Source of the DNA: Nocardia amikacinitolerans NBRC 108937
GTDB lineage: Bacteria; Actinomycetota; Actinomycetes; Mycobacteriales; Mycobacteriaceae
Length of the DNA: 64,000 nt
Assembly: GCF_001612615.1 (NCBI RefSeq)
Contig: NZ_BDAU01000083.1
Coordinates: forward strand, 1-64,000
Direction of reading: 5' to 3'
Under the pieces are notes generated by a model, which did not search any database, was not told the DNA's origin, and worked only from the letters and a program-made list of their open reading frames with translations. A program made the position numbers and the translations under genes. Every line of letters begins with the position of its first letter. Position 1 is the stretch's first letter. Positions 18,455 through 27,003 of this stretch are shown here, in pieces.

Positions 18455-18780
18455 GGGACAGAAGATAGCCAGCCGACCGCGAATCGTCGGCGAATCCATC
18501 ATTCATCCCAGGATGTTCGCGCGCGTCGCCGTGCCGTTATCTGTCGTTATCCGATCGAACGCATGTCGTAACCATCCGAAACCGTTCGGCGGAATCTGCG
18601 AATTTCGCTGCGCCGCAACACTTCCGCCACCTACCATCGATGCCGTCTGGAACGCACTGTCGCACAGATCTTTTCCACTCGAATGCCTCTCCATTCGCAG
18701 ACCATTTCCGGTCTGCTGATCTGCCGTGCCCAAGAAGCACCATCGACCGTCCCGGTGACCCCTCGAGGTGAGGACCACGC
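18455..18780. other. Upstream region of the encapsulin-terpene operon
   Basis: No gene is seen. The stretch is less G/C-rich than its surroundings and should contain the operon promoter. A 10-bp tandem direct repeat of CGTTATC lies at 18535-18551 (CGTTATCTGT then CGTTATCCGA), a possible regulator site. The ribosome site GAGGTGAGGA lies at 18766-18775 ahead of the encapsulin ATG. I could not assign a -10/-35 pair with confidence. Confidence 0.45.
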
Positions 18781-20187
18781 ATGACCATCGAAATGCCAGT
18801 CCAATCGGAAAACAACGTTCGCAAGAGCCTGAGCACGGGCGCCGCGCACCAGCTGGCGCACACCACCAAATCCGAACCGCAGATGCAGGGAATCAGCTCG
18901 CGCTGGCTCACCCGCACGCTGCCCTGGGTGCAGGTCAACGGCGGTGTCTACCGCGTGAACCGGCGCCTGACCCACACCGTCGGCAACGGTGAGGTCGAAT
19001 TCGTCGTCGACGGCGGACAGGCCCACGTGATACCGCTGGAACTGCAAGAACTTCCGCCGTTGCGCGGATTCGACGACGAGGAAACGCTTTCCGCGCTCGC
19101 GCGGCGTTTCGAACAGCGCGATCTCGAACCAGGAACTGTCGTCACTGAATTCGGCAATCCGATGAATCAGGTCATTCTGATCGTGCACGGCAAGCTGGCC
19201 AAAATCGGCTCAGGCGAATTCGGCGAACAAACGAAGGTCGGCATGCTCGGCACCGGTGATTACTTCGGCGCCGAAACCTTGCTCGATGCCTCCGCCATCT
19301 GGCCGGTGACCGTCAAGACGGTCACCAAGACGACCATGCTCGTGCTGCCCCGGCAATCGCTCGACGAAATGGTCGACGCCGCACCGGCATTGCGCGAGCA
19401 ACTCGAACGCGTCGCCGCCGCGCCCGCCCACCGGCAGAATTCCAAGGGCGAGGCCAACATCGAGGTCTCCTCGGGCCACGACGGCGAGCCGCTGCTGGAA
19501 GGCACCTTCGTCGACTACGACGCCTCCCCGCGCGAATACGAGCTCAGCCTGGCGCAGAGCGTGTTGCGAGTGCATTCGCGCGTCGCCGACCTGTTCAACG
19601 ATCCGATGAATCAGGTCGAACAGCAGTTGCGCCTGACCATCGAGGCGCTCTACGAACGCCGGGAACACGATCTGGTCAACAATCCCGATTTCGGGCTGCT
19701 GCACAACTGCGATCTCAAACAGCGCATCTACACCGAGTCCGGCCCGCCGACCCCGGACGACATGGACGAGCTGCTGAGCATGCGCCGCAGCACGAAAATG
19801 TTTCTGGCGCACCCGAAAGCGATCGCCGCGTTCGGCCGCGAATGCACCAAGCGCGGGATCTATCCCGATCCGGTGGACGTCGACGGACACCGGGTGCCCG
19901 CGTGGCGCGGCGTGCCGATCTACCCGTGCGGCAAGATCCCGGTCAGCGACAACGGGACCACCTCGATCCTCGCCATGCGCCTCGGCGAGAAGGATCAGGG
20001 CGTAATCGGATTGCACCAGACCGGAATTCCGGACGAGTTCGAGCCGAGTCTGAACGTGCGCTTCAAGGGCATCGACGACCAGTCGATCATCTCCTACCTG
20101 GTCAGCTGCTACTACTCGGCCGCCGTGCTGGTCCCGGACGCCCTCGGGGTGCTCGACAATGTCCTGGTCGCCCGGCAGGCGGACTAG
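18781..20187 (+). CDS. Family 2B encapsulin shell protein with cyclic-nucleotide-binding-like insert (EshA-type)
   Basis: A 468-residue HK97-fold shell protein of the Family 2B encapsulin type, the group that includes Streptomyces EshA. The N-terminal arm and first strands (about 35-95) are followed by an inserted cyclic-nucleotide-binding-like domain at about 100-208 (RRFEQRDLEPGTVV, then NQVILIVHGKLAKIG, then GTGDYFGAETLL). The HK97 core resumes from about 230 (YELSLAQSVLRVHSRVADLFNDP, then the MDELLSMRRSTKMFLAHPKAI segment, then GIYPDPVDVDG). The phosphate-binding cassette lacks the Arg that normally grips cAMP, so ligand binding is uncertain. It is expected to self-assemble into an icosahedral compartment around the terpene cyclase encoded 15 bp downstream. 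A good ribosome site supports the ATG. Confidence 0.9.
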   Translation: MTIEMPVQSENNVRKSLSTGAAHQLAHTTKSEPQMQGISSRWLTRTLPWVQVNGGVYRVNRRLTHTVGNGEVEFVVDGGQAHVIPLELQELPPLRGFDDEETLSALARRFEQRDLEPGTVVTEFGNPMNQVILIVHGKLAKIGSGEFGEQTKVGMLGTGDYFGAETLLDASAIWPVTVKTVTKTTMLVLPRQSLDEMVDAAPALREQLERVAAAPAHRQNSKGEANIEVSSGHDGEPLLEGTFVDYDASPREYELSLAQSVLRVHSRVADLFNDPMNQVEQQLRLTIEALYERREHDLVNNPDFGLLHNCDLKQRIYTESGPPTPDDMDELLSMRRSTKMFLAHPKAIAAFGRECTKRGIYPDPVDVDGHRVPAWRGVPIYPCGKIPVSDNGTTSILAMRLGEKDQGVIGLHQTGIPDEFEPSLNVRFKGIDDQSIISYLVSCYYSAAVLVPDALGVLDNVLVARQAD

Positions 20188-20202
20188 CCGGGGTGATGAC
20201 CG

Positions 20203-21876
20203 ATGTCGGTGCTCTCCCGCGCCGCCGCGCCCGCCGCCACGCACGATCTGGCCGCCGACGTCGTGGCGCTGCTCACCAACACGGACAGCACGGCGCCCGC
20301 CGAGCTGTTCGCCGAAGCGGTAGCCGAATCCCCGGCGCCGCCGACCGATTCGAGTCCACCCGCGCGAGCGGCCGGCCCGACGCCGGTCCAGCTGCTCGGC
20401 CCGAGGGGGCTCGGGTCGGGCGCGCTGCGGTTGCCCGTCGATCGCACCGCCGGACCGACCACGCCGTACCTGGCGCCGGACGGTCTGGCGCTCGGGCCGT
20501 CCGCACCCGACGCCGCTCCGGTCGCGGACGGCGTCGACGAGGCTCCGTCCGGTTCGCCGGTCGGGAACGTCGCGCACTCCGTCGGGCCGGCGCAGGGGGC
20601 CGGTCCGGCGGGGTCGCGGCGCCCGCCGATTCCGTCCGGTCCCGCCGTTCCGGTCGCCGGAAGAATCGACGGCCGCGTCGCCGCACCGGAAAGCAACGAG
20701 CACGCATCCGGCGCAGGCGGGATGTCCACGACGGATGGATTCCGGTCTCGAATTCCCCTGGGACCGAGCGGATTGGGGACCGCGGGCTCGGCGGTGCGTC
20801 CGGCACCGGTCGCAACGTCCGATCCGGCGCCCGTCCCGCTCGGCCCGACCGGGCTCGGCACGGAATCGACGCGGCGCGGTGGCGGTAGCTCTCGGATACC
20901 GCCGCTCTATTGTCCGCCGCCGCTGCGCGACGATCCGACGCTGGCCGAGGCGGTGAACGAGGGACTGCTGGCTTGGGCCGAGGACATCGGGCTCTACGCC
21001 GGTCGCCTGGACGAGTTGCGCAAGGCCGACTTCGGACGGCTCATCATGCTCGCCCACCCCGACTGTTCCGACGCCGACCGGCTGCTTGCCGCGGCCAAAT
21101 GCGCGGTCTCGGAATGGTCGGTGGACGACTACTACTGCGAGGAGGACGCCGACGACCGCGCACCGGACGGCACCCCGTCCAGCCCGGAGGCCGAACTGGG
21201 GCCGCGGCTCGAATTGTGTATGGCCGTCATGGATCCCGCGCATCTGCCCGCGCGCTACGCACCGCAGCTGGAACGGGCGTTGCAGGCCGATCCGATCATG
21301 CGCGCCTTCCGTACCTCGTTCGAGCACCTGGCCAAGTACGCCACCCCTGCTCAATTGGCCAGGCTGCGAACCGAGATCGCCGGCTGGTTCATCGCGCTGG
21401 GCGCCGAGGCGGGCTGGCGCGGCGCGGGCCGGATGCCGCCGGTCTGGGAATATCTCGCCAACCGCCAGCCGCACAGCTTTCTGCCGTGCATGGCCCCGAT
21501 CGACGTACTCGGCGGCTACGAACTCTCGGCGGCCGAATACACCCACCCGGCGATGCGGCGCGTAACGACAACCGCGGCGCTCGCCGCCCAAATGGTCAAC
21601 GACCTGTATTCGATGGCACGCGAAGACCTTTCCAACGGAAGGGAATTCAACCTCCCCACGGTGCTCGCCGCCGAAGAGCGGTGCTCCCGTCGGGAGGCGG
21701 TGCTGCACACCGCGGCGGTCCACGACGAACTCGTGCACCGCTTCGAACGCGAGGCCGCGCCGTTGGCCGCCGGCGGATCGCCGGAACTGCGACGCTTCCT
21801 CGTCGGACTGTGGGCATGGATGGGCGGCAACCGCGCCTGGCATGCCGACAGCCGTCGCTACACAGATGTCGGATAG
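20203..21876 (+). CDS. 2-methylisoborneol synthase-like terpene cyclase, encapsulin cargo
   Basis: A 557-residue protein in two parts. Residues 1-230 are Pro/Ala/Gly-rich and surely disordered, with three copies of LGPxGLG (65-71, 186-192, 213-219) and a degenerate copy near 90-99. Residues about 235-557 are a class I terpene cyclase: acidic metal motif DDYYCEED (308-315), NDLYSMARE (466-474) as the NSE triad, and RY at 552-553. The motif pattern and neighbours fit 2-methylisoborneol synthase, which cyclises 2-methyl-GPP. Disordered fronts with this repeated motif are the known cargo-loading regions of Family 2B encapsulin systems. ATG 20203 follows a GGGG ribosome site. Confidence 0.9.
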   Translation: MSVLSRAAAPAATHDLAADVVALLTNTDSTAPAELFAEAVAESPAPPTDSSPPARAAGPTPVQLLGPRGLGSGALRLPVDRTAGPTTPYLAPDGLALGPSAPDAAPVADGVDEAPSGSPVGNVAHSVGPAQGAGPAGSRRPPIPSGPAVPVAGRIDGRVAAPESNEHASGAGGMSTTDGFRSRIPLGPSGLGTAGSAVRPAPVATSDPAPVPLGPTGLGTESTRRGGGSSRIPPLYCPPPLRDDPTLAEAVNEGLLAWAEDIGLYAGRLDELRKADFGRLIMLAHPDCSDADRLLAAAKCAVSEWSVDDYYCEEDADDRAPDGTPSSPEAELGPRLELCMAVMDPAHLPARYAPQLERALQADPIMRAFRTSFEHLAKYATPAQLARLRTEIAGWFIALGAEAGWRGAGRMPPVWEYLANRQPHSFLPCMAPIDVLGGYELSAAEYTHPAMRRVTTTAALAAQMVNDLYSMAREDLSNGREFNLPTVLAAEERCSRREAVLHTAAVHDELVHRFEREAAPLAAGGSPELRRFLVGLWAWMGGNRAWHADSRRYTDVG

Positions 21877-21907
21877 CCGGTACCGCAACGAGAGAGGATG
21901 ATCACGC

Positions 21908-22780
21908 ATGACCATGCTCAACCCCAAGACCGAGGCCGTGCTGCGCACCAACTACCAGAAATCCGTTGCGGCGTACTGGAACAACAACCCCAACGACGAC
22001 CGCGTCAACACCAAGCTCGGTGAGGTCGACGGGCTCTACCACCACCACTACGGCATCGGCGACCCCGATCTCTCGGTGCTGGAAGGTCCCGAGGAGACGC
22101 GCCAGCAACGGATCGTCGAGGAGCTGCACCGGCTCGAGACCGCGCAGGCCGATCTGCTGCTCGACCACCTCGGCGACGTCCGTCCCGGCGACCGGCTGAT
22201 GGACGGCGGGTCCGGCCGCGGCGGCACCAGTTTCATGGCCAACCAGCGTTTCGGCTGCCAGGTGGACGGTGTCACCATCTCCGAGTACCAGGTCGGCTTC
22301 GCCAACGACCAGGCCGCGCGCCGCGGCGTCGCGGACAAGGTGAGGTTCCACTTCCGCAACATGCTCGACACCGGCTTCGACAGCGGCGTGATGCGCGGGA
22401 TCTGGACCAACGAGACCACCATGTACGTCGACCTGTTCGACCTGTTCCGCGAGTTCTCCCGGCTGCTGGAGCCGGGTGGGCGCTACGTCTGCATCACCGG
22501 CTGCTCCAACGACGTCACCGGCGGGCGTTCGTCCTCGGTCAGCTGGATCGACGCGCACTACGGCTGCATGATTCATCCGCGCAGCGAGTACTTCCGCGCG
22601 CTCGCCGAGAACGGACTGGTTCCCATCGACGTGGTCGACCTCACGGCGGCCACCATCCCGTACTGGGATCTGCGCACGAAATCCGAGCTCGCGACGGGTG
22701 TGGAGAAGCCGTTCCTCACCGCGTACCGGGAGGGCAGCTTCCAGTACCTGCTGATCGCCGCCGATAAGGTGGGGAGGTGA
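21908..22780 (+). CDS. Geranyl diphosphate 2-C-methyltransferase
   Basis: SAM-dependent methyltransferase of 290 residues that adds a methyl to C2 of geranyl diphosphate, giving the 2-methyl-GPP used by 2-methylisoborneol synthase. It shows the Nocardia/Streptomyces GPPMT pattern: YWNNNPNDDRVN near residue 23, GLYHHHYGIGDPD at about 42-54, motif I MDGGSGRGGTSF (98-109), and IWTNETTMYVDLFDLF. The C-terminal IPYWDLRTKS segment also belongs to the family. It lies 31 bp after the cyclase with a GAGAGG ribosome site, and its stop overlaps the GTG of idi. Probably outside or on the shell, as it lacks an obvious targeting extension. Confidence 0.93.
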   Translation: MTMLNPKTEAVLRTNYQKSVAAYWNNNPNDDRVNTKLGEVDGLYHHHYGIGDPDLSVLEGPEETRQQRIVEELHRLETAQADLLLDHLGDVRPGDRLMDGGSGRGGTSFMANQRFGCQVDGVTISEYQVGFANDQAARRGVADKVRFHFRNMLDTGFDSGVMRGIWTNETTMYVDLFDLFREFSRLLEPGGRYVCITGCSNDVTGGRSSSVSWIDAHYGCMIHPRSEYFRALAENGLVPIDVVDLTAATIPYWDLRTKSELATGVEKPFLTAYREGSFQYLLIAADKVGR

Positions 22781-23355
22781 CCGAGACCCTCGCCCAGCCG
22801 TTGACCGACCGCGAGGCCCTGCCCGTCGAGCTCGTGGACGAGGCGGGCCGCGCGGTCGGCGCGTGCCCGGTCTCGGAGGCGCACCAGGCGCCTGGGCGAC
22901 TCCATCGCGCGTTCTCCGTCTTGCTCTTCGACGCGGCGGGACGGGTGCTGCTGCAGCAGCGGGCCGCCGTGAAGACCCGCTTTCCGCTGCTGTGGGCCAA
23001 CACCTGCTGCGGACATCCCGCACCCGGCGAGCCGGTCGCGGCCGCGGCGGCGGTGCGGCTCGCCGAGGAGCTCGGGCTGGCCACCACGCTCACCGAGGTC
23101 GGCGTCTTCCGCTATCACGCGCGGGACACCGCCACCGGACGCGTCGAACACGAGTGGGACCACGTGATCATCGGCCTGCTCGACGCGGGCATGCCGAGGC
23201 CCGACCCCGCCGAGGTCGCCGCGTACACGTGGATTCAGCCGGAGGAGCTGCGTTCGGCGCTCGCGGAGGATCCGGCGAGTTACACGCCGTGGTTGGCGGA
23301 TGTGTTGGAGATCGCCGACGCGGCGCATCACGCGGGGCGTGCGGGGTCGCTCTGA
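22777..23355 (+). CDS. idi: Isopentenyl-diphosphate delta-isomerase, type 1
   Basis: Nudix-fold enzyme of 192 residues that interconverts IPP and DMAPP, the starters for GPP. It has the catalytic Cys motif NTCCGHP (about 75-81), the Nudix-like AAAVRLAEELG helix with the metal-binding Glu residues (98-99), and EHEWDHVIIG with the second catalytic acid. The GTG start overlaps the methyltransferase stop (GTGA), with GGGGAGG directly upstream, so translation is coupled. Its place in the operon suggests it raises the DMAPP supply for 2-methylisoborneol production; as the only idi seen here it could also serve the cell generally. Confidence 0.95.
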   Translation: MTETLAQPLTDREALPVELVDEAGRAVGACPVSEAHQAPGRLHRAFSVLLFDAAGRVLLQQRAAVKTRFPLLWANTCCGHPAPGEPVAAAAAVRLAEELGLATTLTEVGVFRYHARDTATGRVEHEWDHVIIGLLDAGMPRPDPAEVAAYTWIQPEELRSALAEDPASYTPWLADVLEIADAAHHAGRAGSL

Positions 23356-23409
23356 GTAGGGAGTAGCGGCGCCGGCGGTCGGCAAAGCCGCAATGGTCGG
23401 CAAAGCTGT

Positions 23410-23439
23410 GGCCCAGCCCATGAGTTGTCGGGCTGGGTC
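23410..23439 (+). terminator. Stem-loop terminator after idi
   Basis: CCCAGCCC (23412-23419) pairs with GGGCTGGG (23430-23437) around a 10-nt loop, with outer pairs extending it, followed by a pyrimidine-rich TCCTTCCTTCTC tail. It lies 55 bp after idi and fits the end of the encapsulin operon. Confidence 0.6.
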
Positions 23440-23948
23440 CTTCCTTCTCGAAGTTTCGACTGCCGTCGGTGACCGATATCGCTGATCGTCACGGCCTCGA
23501 TCGATGTACCGGCAGACGCTGCCGCTGGTCGTCTCGGCTGCTGGCTCGGTGAGTGTGCGAAGAGTCCGCACTTCGAAAGGTGGGCTTCCCCTTCCTTGCT
23601 GGTCTTGAAGGAGTCGAACCATGTCGCGGAGTCACGTTTTGAGTCAACATGCGTTGATGCGCATATCTACGTAGCGGCATCTTGCATTCTCTCCGCAGCC
23701 GTCGGTGGACCTGGGGGCGGAGGCCGCAGGTTATGGGCTTGGCGGCGCAGGTGGGCGAGCCCGCGTACTCGCCATGTCGCAGCGCCAACCGGAGCGGCAG
23801 GTCCCGGCGCGGTCCGAATTGGAACTCGTCTCGGGCGGTACTCCTTCAGAAGCTTGGGGAAATCACAGGATCGGCACAGGGTCAGTCCAGGGGCGGCCCC
23901 GATGCTGGAGGCGTACGGAAATCCGGGGGCGATTGCGAGGTACGCGGC
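23440..23948. other. Gene-free stretch between the terpene operon and the PH-like gene
   Basis: About 500 bp without a credible gene on either strand: the open frames lack G/C third-position bias and family features. Around 23590-23720 the base composition is lower in G/C than the neighbours. A short TTCGACTCC string looks tRNA-like, but no cloverleaf can be built around it. Confidence 0.4.
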
Positions 23949-24299
23949 ATGGTGGAGATCGAGGTCACTGGAACGACGGTGACGGTCAAGGTGCTCGGCG
24001 GACATCGACTGCTCGCACTGCGCGACCAACTCAGTTTCGACCTGCGCGATGTCACCGAAGTCGCGCCCGCCGAGGTCGATCTGCGACCGCCGTGGGTGCG
24101 CGCGCCCGGCACCTTCTTCCCCGGCGTGATCGCCGCGGGCACCTTCCGAGGCAAGGGCCGCAAGGAATTCTGGGACACCCGTTTCGACGGCTCGGGCGTG
24201 CGCGTCGAGCTCAGGGGCTCGGAGTTCACCCGGCTCGTGATCGATGTCGCCGAGCCCGCCGACATCCTCGGCGCGCTGCGCACCGCCGTCGCGGCCTGA
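23949..24299 (+). CDS. Conserved actinobacterial protein of 116 residues, PH-like fold
   Basis: A short soluble protein. Its alternating strands and sequence (VEIEVTGTTVTVKVLGGHRLLALRDQLSF, then PGVIAAGTFRGKGRKEFWD and VRVELRGSEFTRLVIDVAEP) match the small bacterial pleckstrin-homology-like proteins common in mycobacteria and relatives. No catalytic residues are visible; the function is unknown. ATG 23949 was chosen because the fold begins directly after it. Stands as a single gene; the next gene starts 228 bp later. Confidence 0.7.
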   Translation: MVEIEVTGTTVTVKVLGGHRLLALRDQLSFDLRDVTEVAPAEVDLRPPWVRAPGTFFPGVIAAGTFRGKGRKEFWDTRFDGSGVRVELRGSEFTRLVIDVAEPADILGALRTAVAA

Positions 24300-24526
24300 C
24301 CCACTCCCCTCCCCCGCCGGTTCCCGACCGGCGGGGTCGAATCGTTGATCGCCGCCGGATCGCTCTAAGCGGTCCGCGGCGGCGTCGCCGGTCCTCGGCG
24401 CTGGCGGGGCGACGGCCACCATCGACTCCCGGGAACGGGCGTTTCCGACCCGATGTGGGATGGGCGCGCCGGTTCGCCGTGTCCCAGACCCTTAGTCTGG
24501 GTAAGGGACAGAAAGGGGAAGCCTCG

Positions 24527-25705
24527 ATGCCGACACCTCCGACAACGCAGTTCGTGGACCGGCGCTTCGTCGGCCTCGTCGCCGAATTCGACCGGCTCTT
24601 CCGCCGTCCGAGCGACGGCGGCGGCGCGCTGACGGTCTATCTGCACGGCGAGCCCGTGGTCGACGTCTGGGCAGGCTTCGCGCGACCGGGCGTTGCCTGG
24701 CAGCACGACACGCTGGCCGTGGCGTATTCCACCGGCAAGGGCGTCGCCGCCACGCTGCTGCACCGCCTCGCCGAACGCGGACTGCTCGACTACGACCGTC
24801 CCGTCGCCGAATACTGGCCCGAGTTCGCCGCGGCGGGCAAGGAGCACATCACCGTGCGCGCGCTGCTCAGCCACCGCGCGGGACTGCACCGGCTGCGCAA
24901 TCTGCTGCCCGGTTCGCCGGAACGCTTCTTCGACGACGCCGCGGTCACGTCCGCGCTGGCCGCCGCCGCACCCGACCCTCGGCACCGCACGACCAGCGGC
25001 TATCACGGCATCAGCTTCGGACATCTCGTCGCCGAGCTGGTACAGCGGGTCGCGGGCGCGGACTTCACCGACGTGCTGCGGACCGAGATCGCCGAGCCGC
25101 TCGGCGCCGAGGAACTCTGGTTCCGGGTGCCCGAGACCGAGCGCGACCGCATCGCCGTCAACTTCCCGAAGCTGACCGTCGCCGGGATGAGCTGGGAGAG
25201 CGGCGCGCGGATCATGGGTCGCAGCCGCCGCCTCGCCGCCGCCGCGGAGACGACGCCCAGCGGTTTCGCCGAGCTGATGTCGGACCCGCGACTGCACGAT
25301 TCGGTCATGCCCGGCGTGAACGGTGTCTTCTCCGCGCGGGCGCTGGCCAGGCTGTACGGGGCGTTGGCGATCGGCGGCAGCCTCGACGGCTACCGGCTGC
25401 TCGGCGCGGAGACCATCGACCACATGCGCGAGCGCCAGGTCTTCACACCCGATTACGTGCTCGCGTTCCGCATCCCGTGGGGACTGGGATTCCACGGTGT
25501 GCCGATGATGCCCTCCAAGGCCGCGCCGATCTCGGCGTTCGGGCACTTCGGGCTCGGCGGCTCGGGCGCGTTCGCGGACCCGGCCACGGGGATGTCGCTC
25601 GGCTTCGTCACCAATCGGCTCGGCGGCAAACTCACCCCACTCGGTGATGCCCGCTTGGCCCGGCTGGGCGCACTGGCGCACAACCTCGCGAAGAAAGCGG
25701 ACTGA
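24527..25705 (+). CDS. Beta-lactamase-fold serine hydrolase (esterase, class C-like)
   Basis: A 392-residue serine hydrolase of the EstB/LipL type. The nucleophile motif SxxK is STGK near residue 72 (VAYSTGKGVAATLLHRLAERG). YHGISFG supplies the Tyr of the second motif, and GHFGLGGSG near residue 347 is the third (HxG). Such proteins are mostly esterases on short acyl chains rather than true beta-lactamases. No signal peptide is seen, so it is probably cytoplasmic. The ATG at 24527 follows a GAAAGGGGAA ribosome site. The upstream reading frame stays open but is not related sequence. Confidence 0.88.
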   Translation: MPTPPTTQFVDRRFVGLVAEFDRLFRRPSDGGGALTVYLHGEPVVDVWAGFARPGVAWQHDTLAVAYSTGKGVAATLLHRLAERGLLDYDRPVAEYWPEFAAAGKEHITVRALLSHRAGLHRLRNLLPGSPERFFDDAAVTSALAAAAPDPRHRTTSGYHGISFGHLVAELVQRVAGADFTDVLRTEIAEPLGAEELWFRVPETERDRIAVNFPKLTVAGMSWESGARIMGRSRRLAAAAETTPSGFAELMSDPRLHDSVMPGVNGVFSARALARLYGALAIGGSLDGYRLLGAETIDHMRERQVFTPDYVLAFRIPWGLGFHGVPMMPSKAAPISAFGHFGLGGSGAFADPATGMSLGFVTNRLGGKLTPLGDARLARLGALAHNLAKKAD

Positions 25706-25754
25706 ACGCACGGAATCATAGGATGTCTTCGGCTCGCGATGGCAGCATGAGGCC

Positions 25755-26975
25755 ATGGAGCTGATCGGGCTGGAACGGATCGAGTCGGCCGCGGCGCTGT
25801 TGGCGCCGGTGATCCGCCGGACGCCGGTGGTGGCCTCGCGGGTGCTGTCCGAACGTTGCGGCGCGGACGTGTGGTTGAAATGCGAGAACCTCCAGCGGAC
25901 CGGCTCGTTCAAACCGCGCGGCGCGTACAACCGGATCGCGAATCTGCCGCCCGAGGACCGGGCGCGCGGGGTGGTCGCGGCGAGCGCGGGCAATCACGCG
26001 CAGGGCGTCGCGTGGGCGGCTACCACGCTCGGCATCGAGGCCACCGTCTTCATGCCGGTCGGCGCCTCGTTACCGAAACTGGCCGCCACCAAGGCTTATG
26101 GCGCGCGGGTGCGGCAGATCGGCGACACCATCGACGAAGCGCTGGACGCGGCACTGGATTTCGCGGCGCGCACCGGGGCCACGCTGATCCACCCGTTCGA
26201 CCACCCGGACATCGTGGCCGGGCAGGCGACCGTGGGGCTCGAAATCCTGGAGCAGCTGCCGGATGTGGGCACGGTGCTCGTGCCGACCGGCGGCGGCGGA
26301 TTGCTGGCCGGTATCGCCATCGCCCTGCACCGTCTGGCGCCCGACGTGCGGGTGATCGGGGTGCAGGCGGCCGAGGCCGCGGCGTGGCCGGAATCGCTGG
26401 CGGTCGGCAAACCGGTACGGGCGGAACGGATGTCGACCATGGCCGACGGAATCGCGGTGGGGTTGCCCGGCGAGGTGCCGTTCGCGCATGTCGCCGCGCA
26501 CGCGCCGCGCATCGTCACGGTGGACGAGGAGGCGCTGTCCACGGCGCTGCTGCTGTGTTTGGAACGCGCGAAGCTGATCGTCGAACCCGCGGGCGCGGCG
26601 GCTGTCGCGGCGCTGATGAGTTGCGCCGCAACCGAACTCGAGTTGCGTGAGCCGGTCTGCGCGGTGCTTTCCGGCGGAAATATCGATCCGCTGCTGCTGA
26701 CCCGGATCGTCAACCACGGCCTCAGCGCCGCCGGGCGTTATCTCGCTGTGCGCGTGACGATCTCGGATCGCCCCGGCGGATTGTCCGCATTGCTCACCGT
26801 CGTCGGCGCGACGGGCGCGAGCGTGGTCGACGTGGTCCACTCACGCACCGGAACCTGGCTTGCCGTCGACGAAGTCGAAGTCGCGCTCACGCTGGAAACT
26901 CGCGGACCCGACCACCGCGACGACGTGCTCACCGCACTCGACGACGCGGGTTACACGGTGCGCGTTCAGGATTGA
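25755..26975 (+). CDS. ilvA: Threonine ammonia-lyase (short ACT-domain form)
   Basis: PLP enzyme that converts threonine to 2-oxobutanoate, the entry to isoleucine. The 406-residue product has the cofactor lysine in TGSFKPRGA (Lys53), the SAGNHAQGVAW stretch, the phosphate-binding loop PTGGGGLLAG near residue 177, and VLSGGNIDP. One C-terminal ACT-like domain (about 330-400; YLAVRVTISDRPGGLSALL) provides regulation. The size is that of the single-ACT form found in Actinomycetota rather than the 510-residue two-ACT form of enterics. Monocistronic by context, with the ATG 49 bp after the hydrolase gene. Confidence 0.93.
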   Translation: MELIGLERIESAAALLAPVIRRTPVVASRVLSERCGADVWLKCENLQRTGSFKPRGAYNRIANLPPEDRARGVVAASAGNHAQGVAWAATTLGIEATVFMPVGASLPKLAATKAYGARVRQIGDTIDEALDAALDFAARTGATLIHPFDHPDIVAGQATVGLEILEQLPDVGTVLVPTGGGGLLAGIAIALHRLAPDVRVIGVQAAEAAAWPESLAVGKPVRAERMSTMADGIAVGLPGEVPFAHVAAHAPRIVTVDEEALSTALLLCLERAKLIVEPAGAAAVAALMSCAATELELREPVCAVLSGGNIDPLLLTRIVNHGLSAAGRYLAVRVTISDRPGGLSALLTVVGATGASVVDVVHSRTGTWLAVDEVEVALTLETRGPDHRDDVLTALDDAGYTVRVQD

Positions 26976-27003
26976 GGCCCTTCGCAACACGACGACGCGG
27001 ACG

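Noticed and set aside
23596..23660. tRNA-like string (TTCGACTCC on the minus strand)
   Set aside because: The T-arm stem does not pair, and no anticodon arm or acceptor stem can be built.
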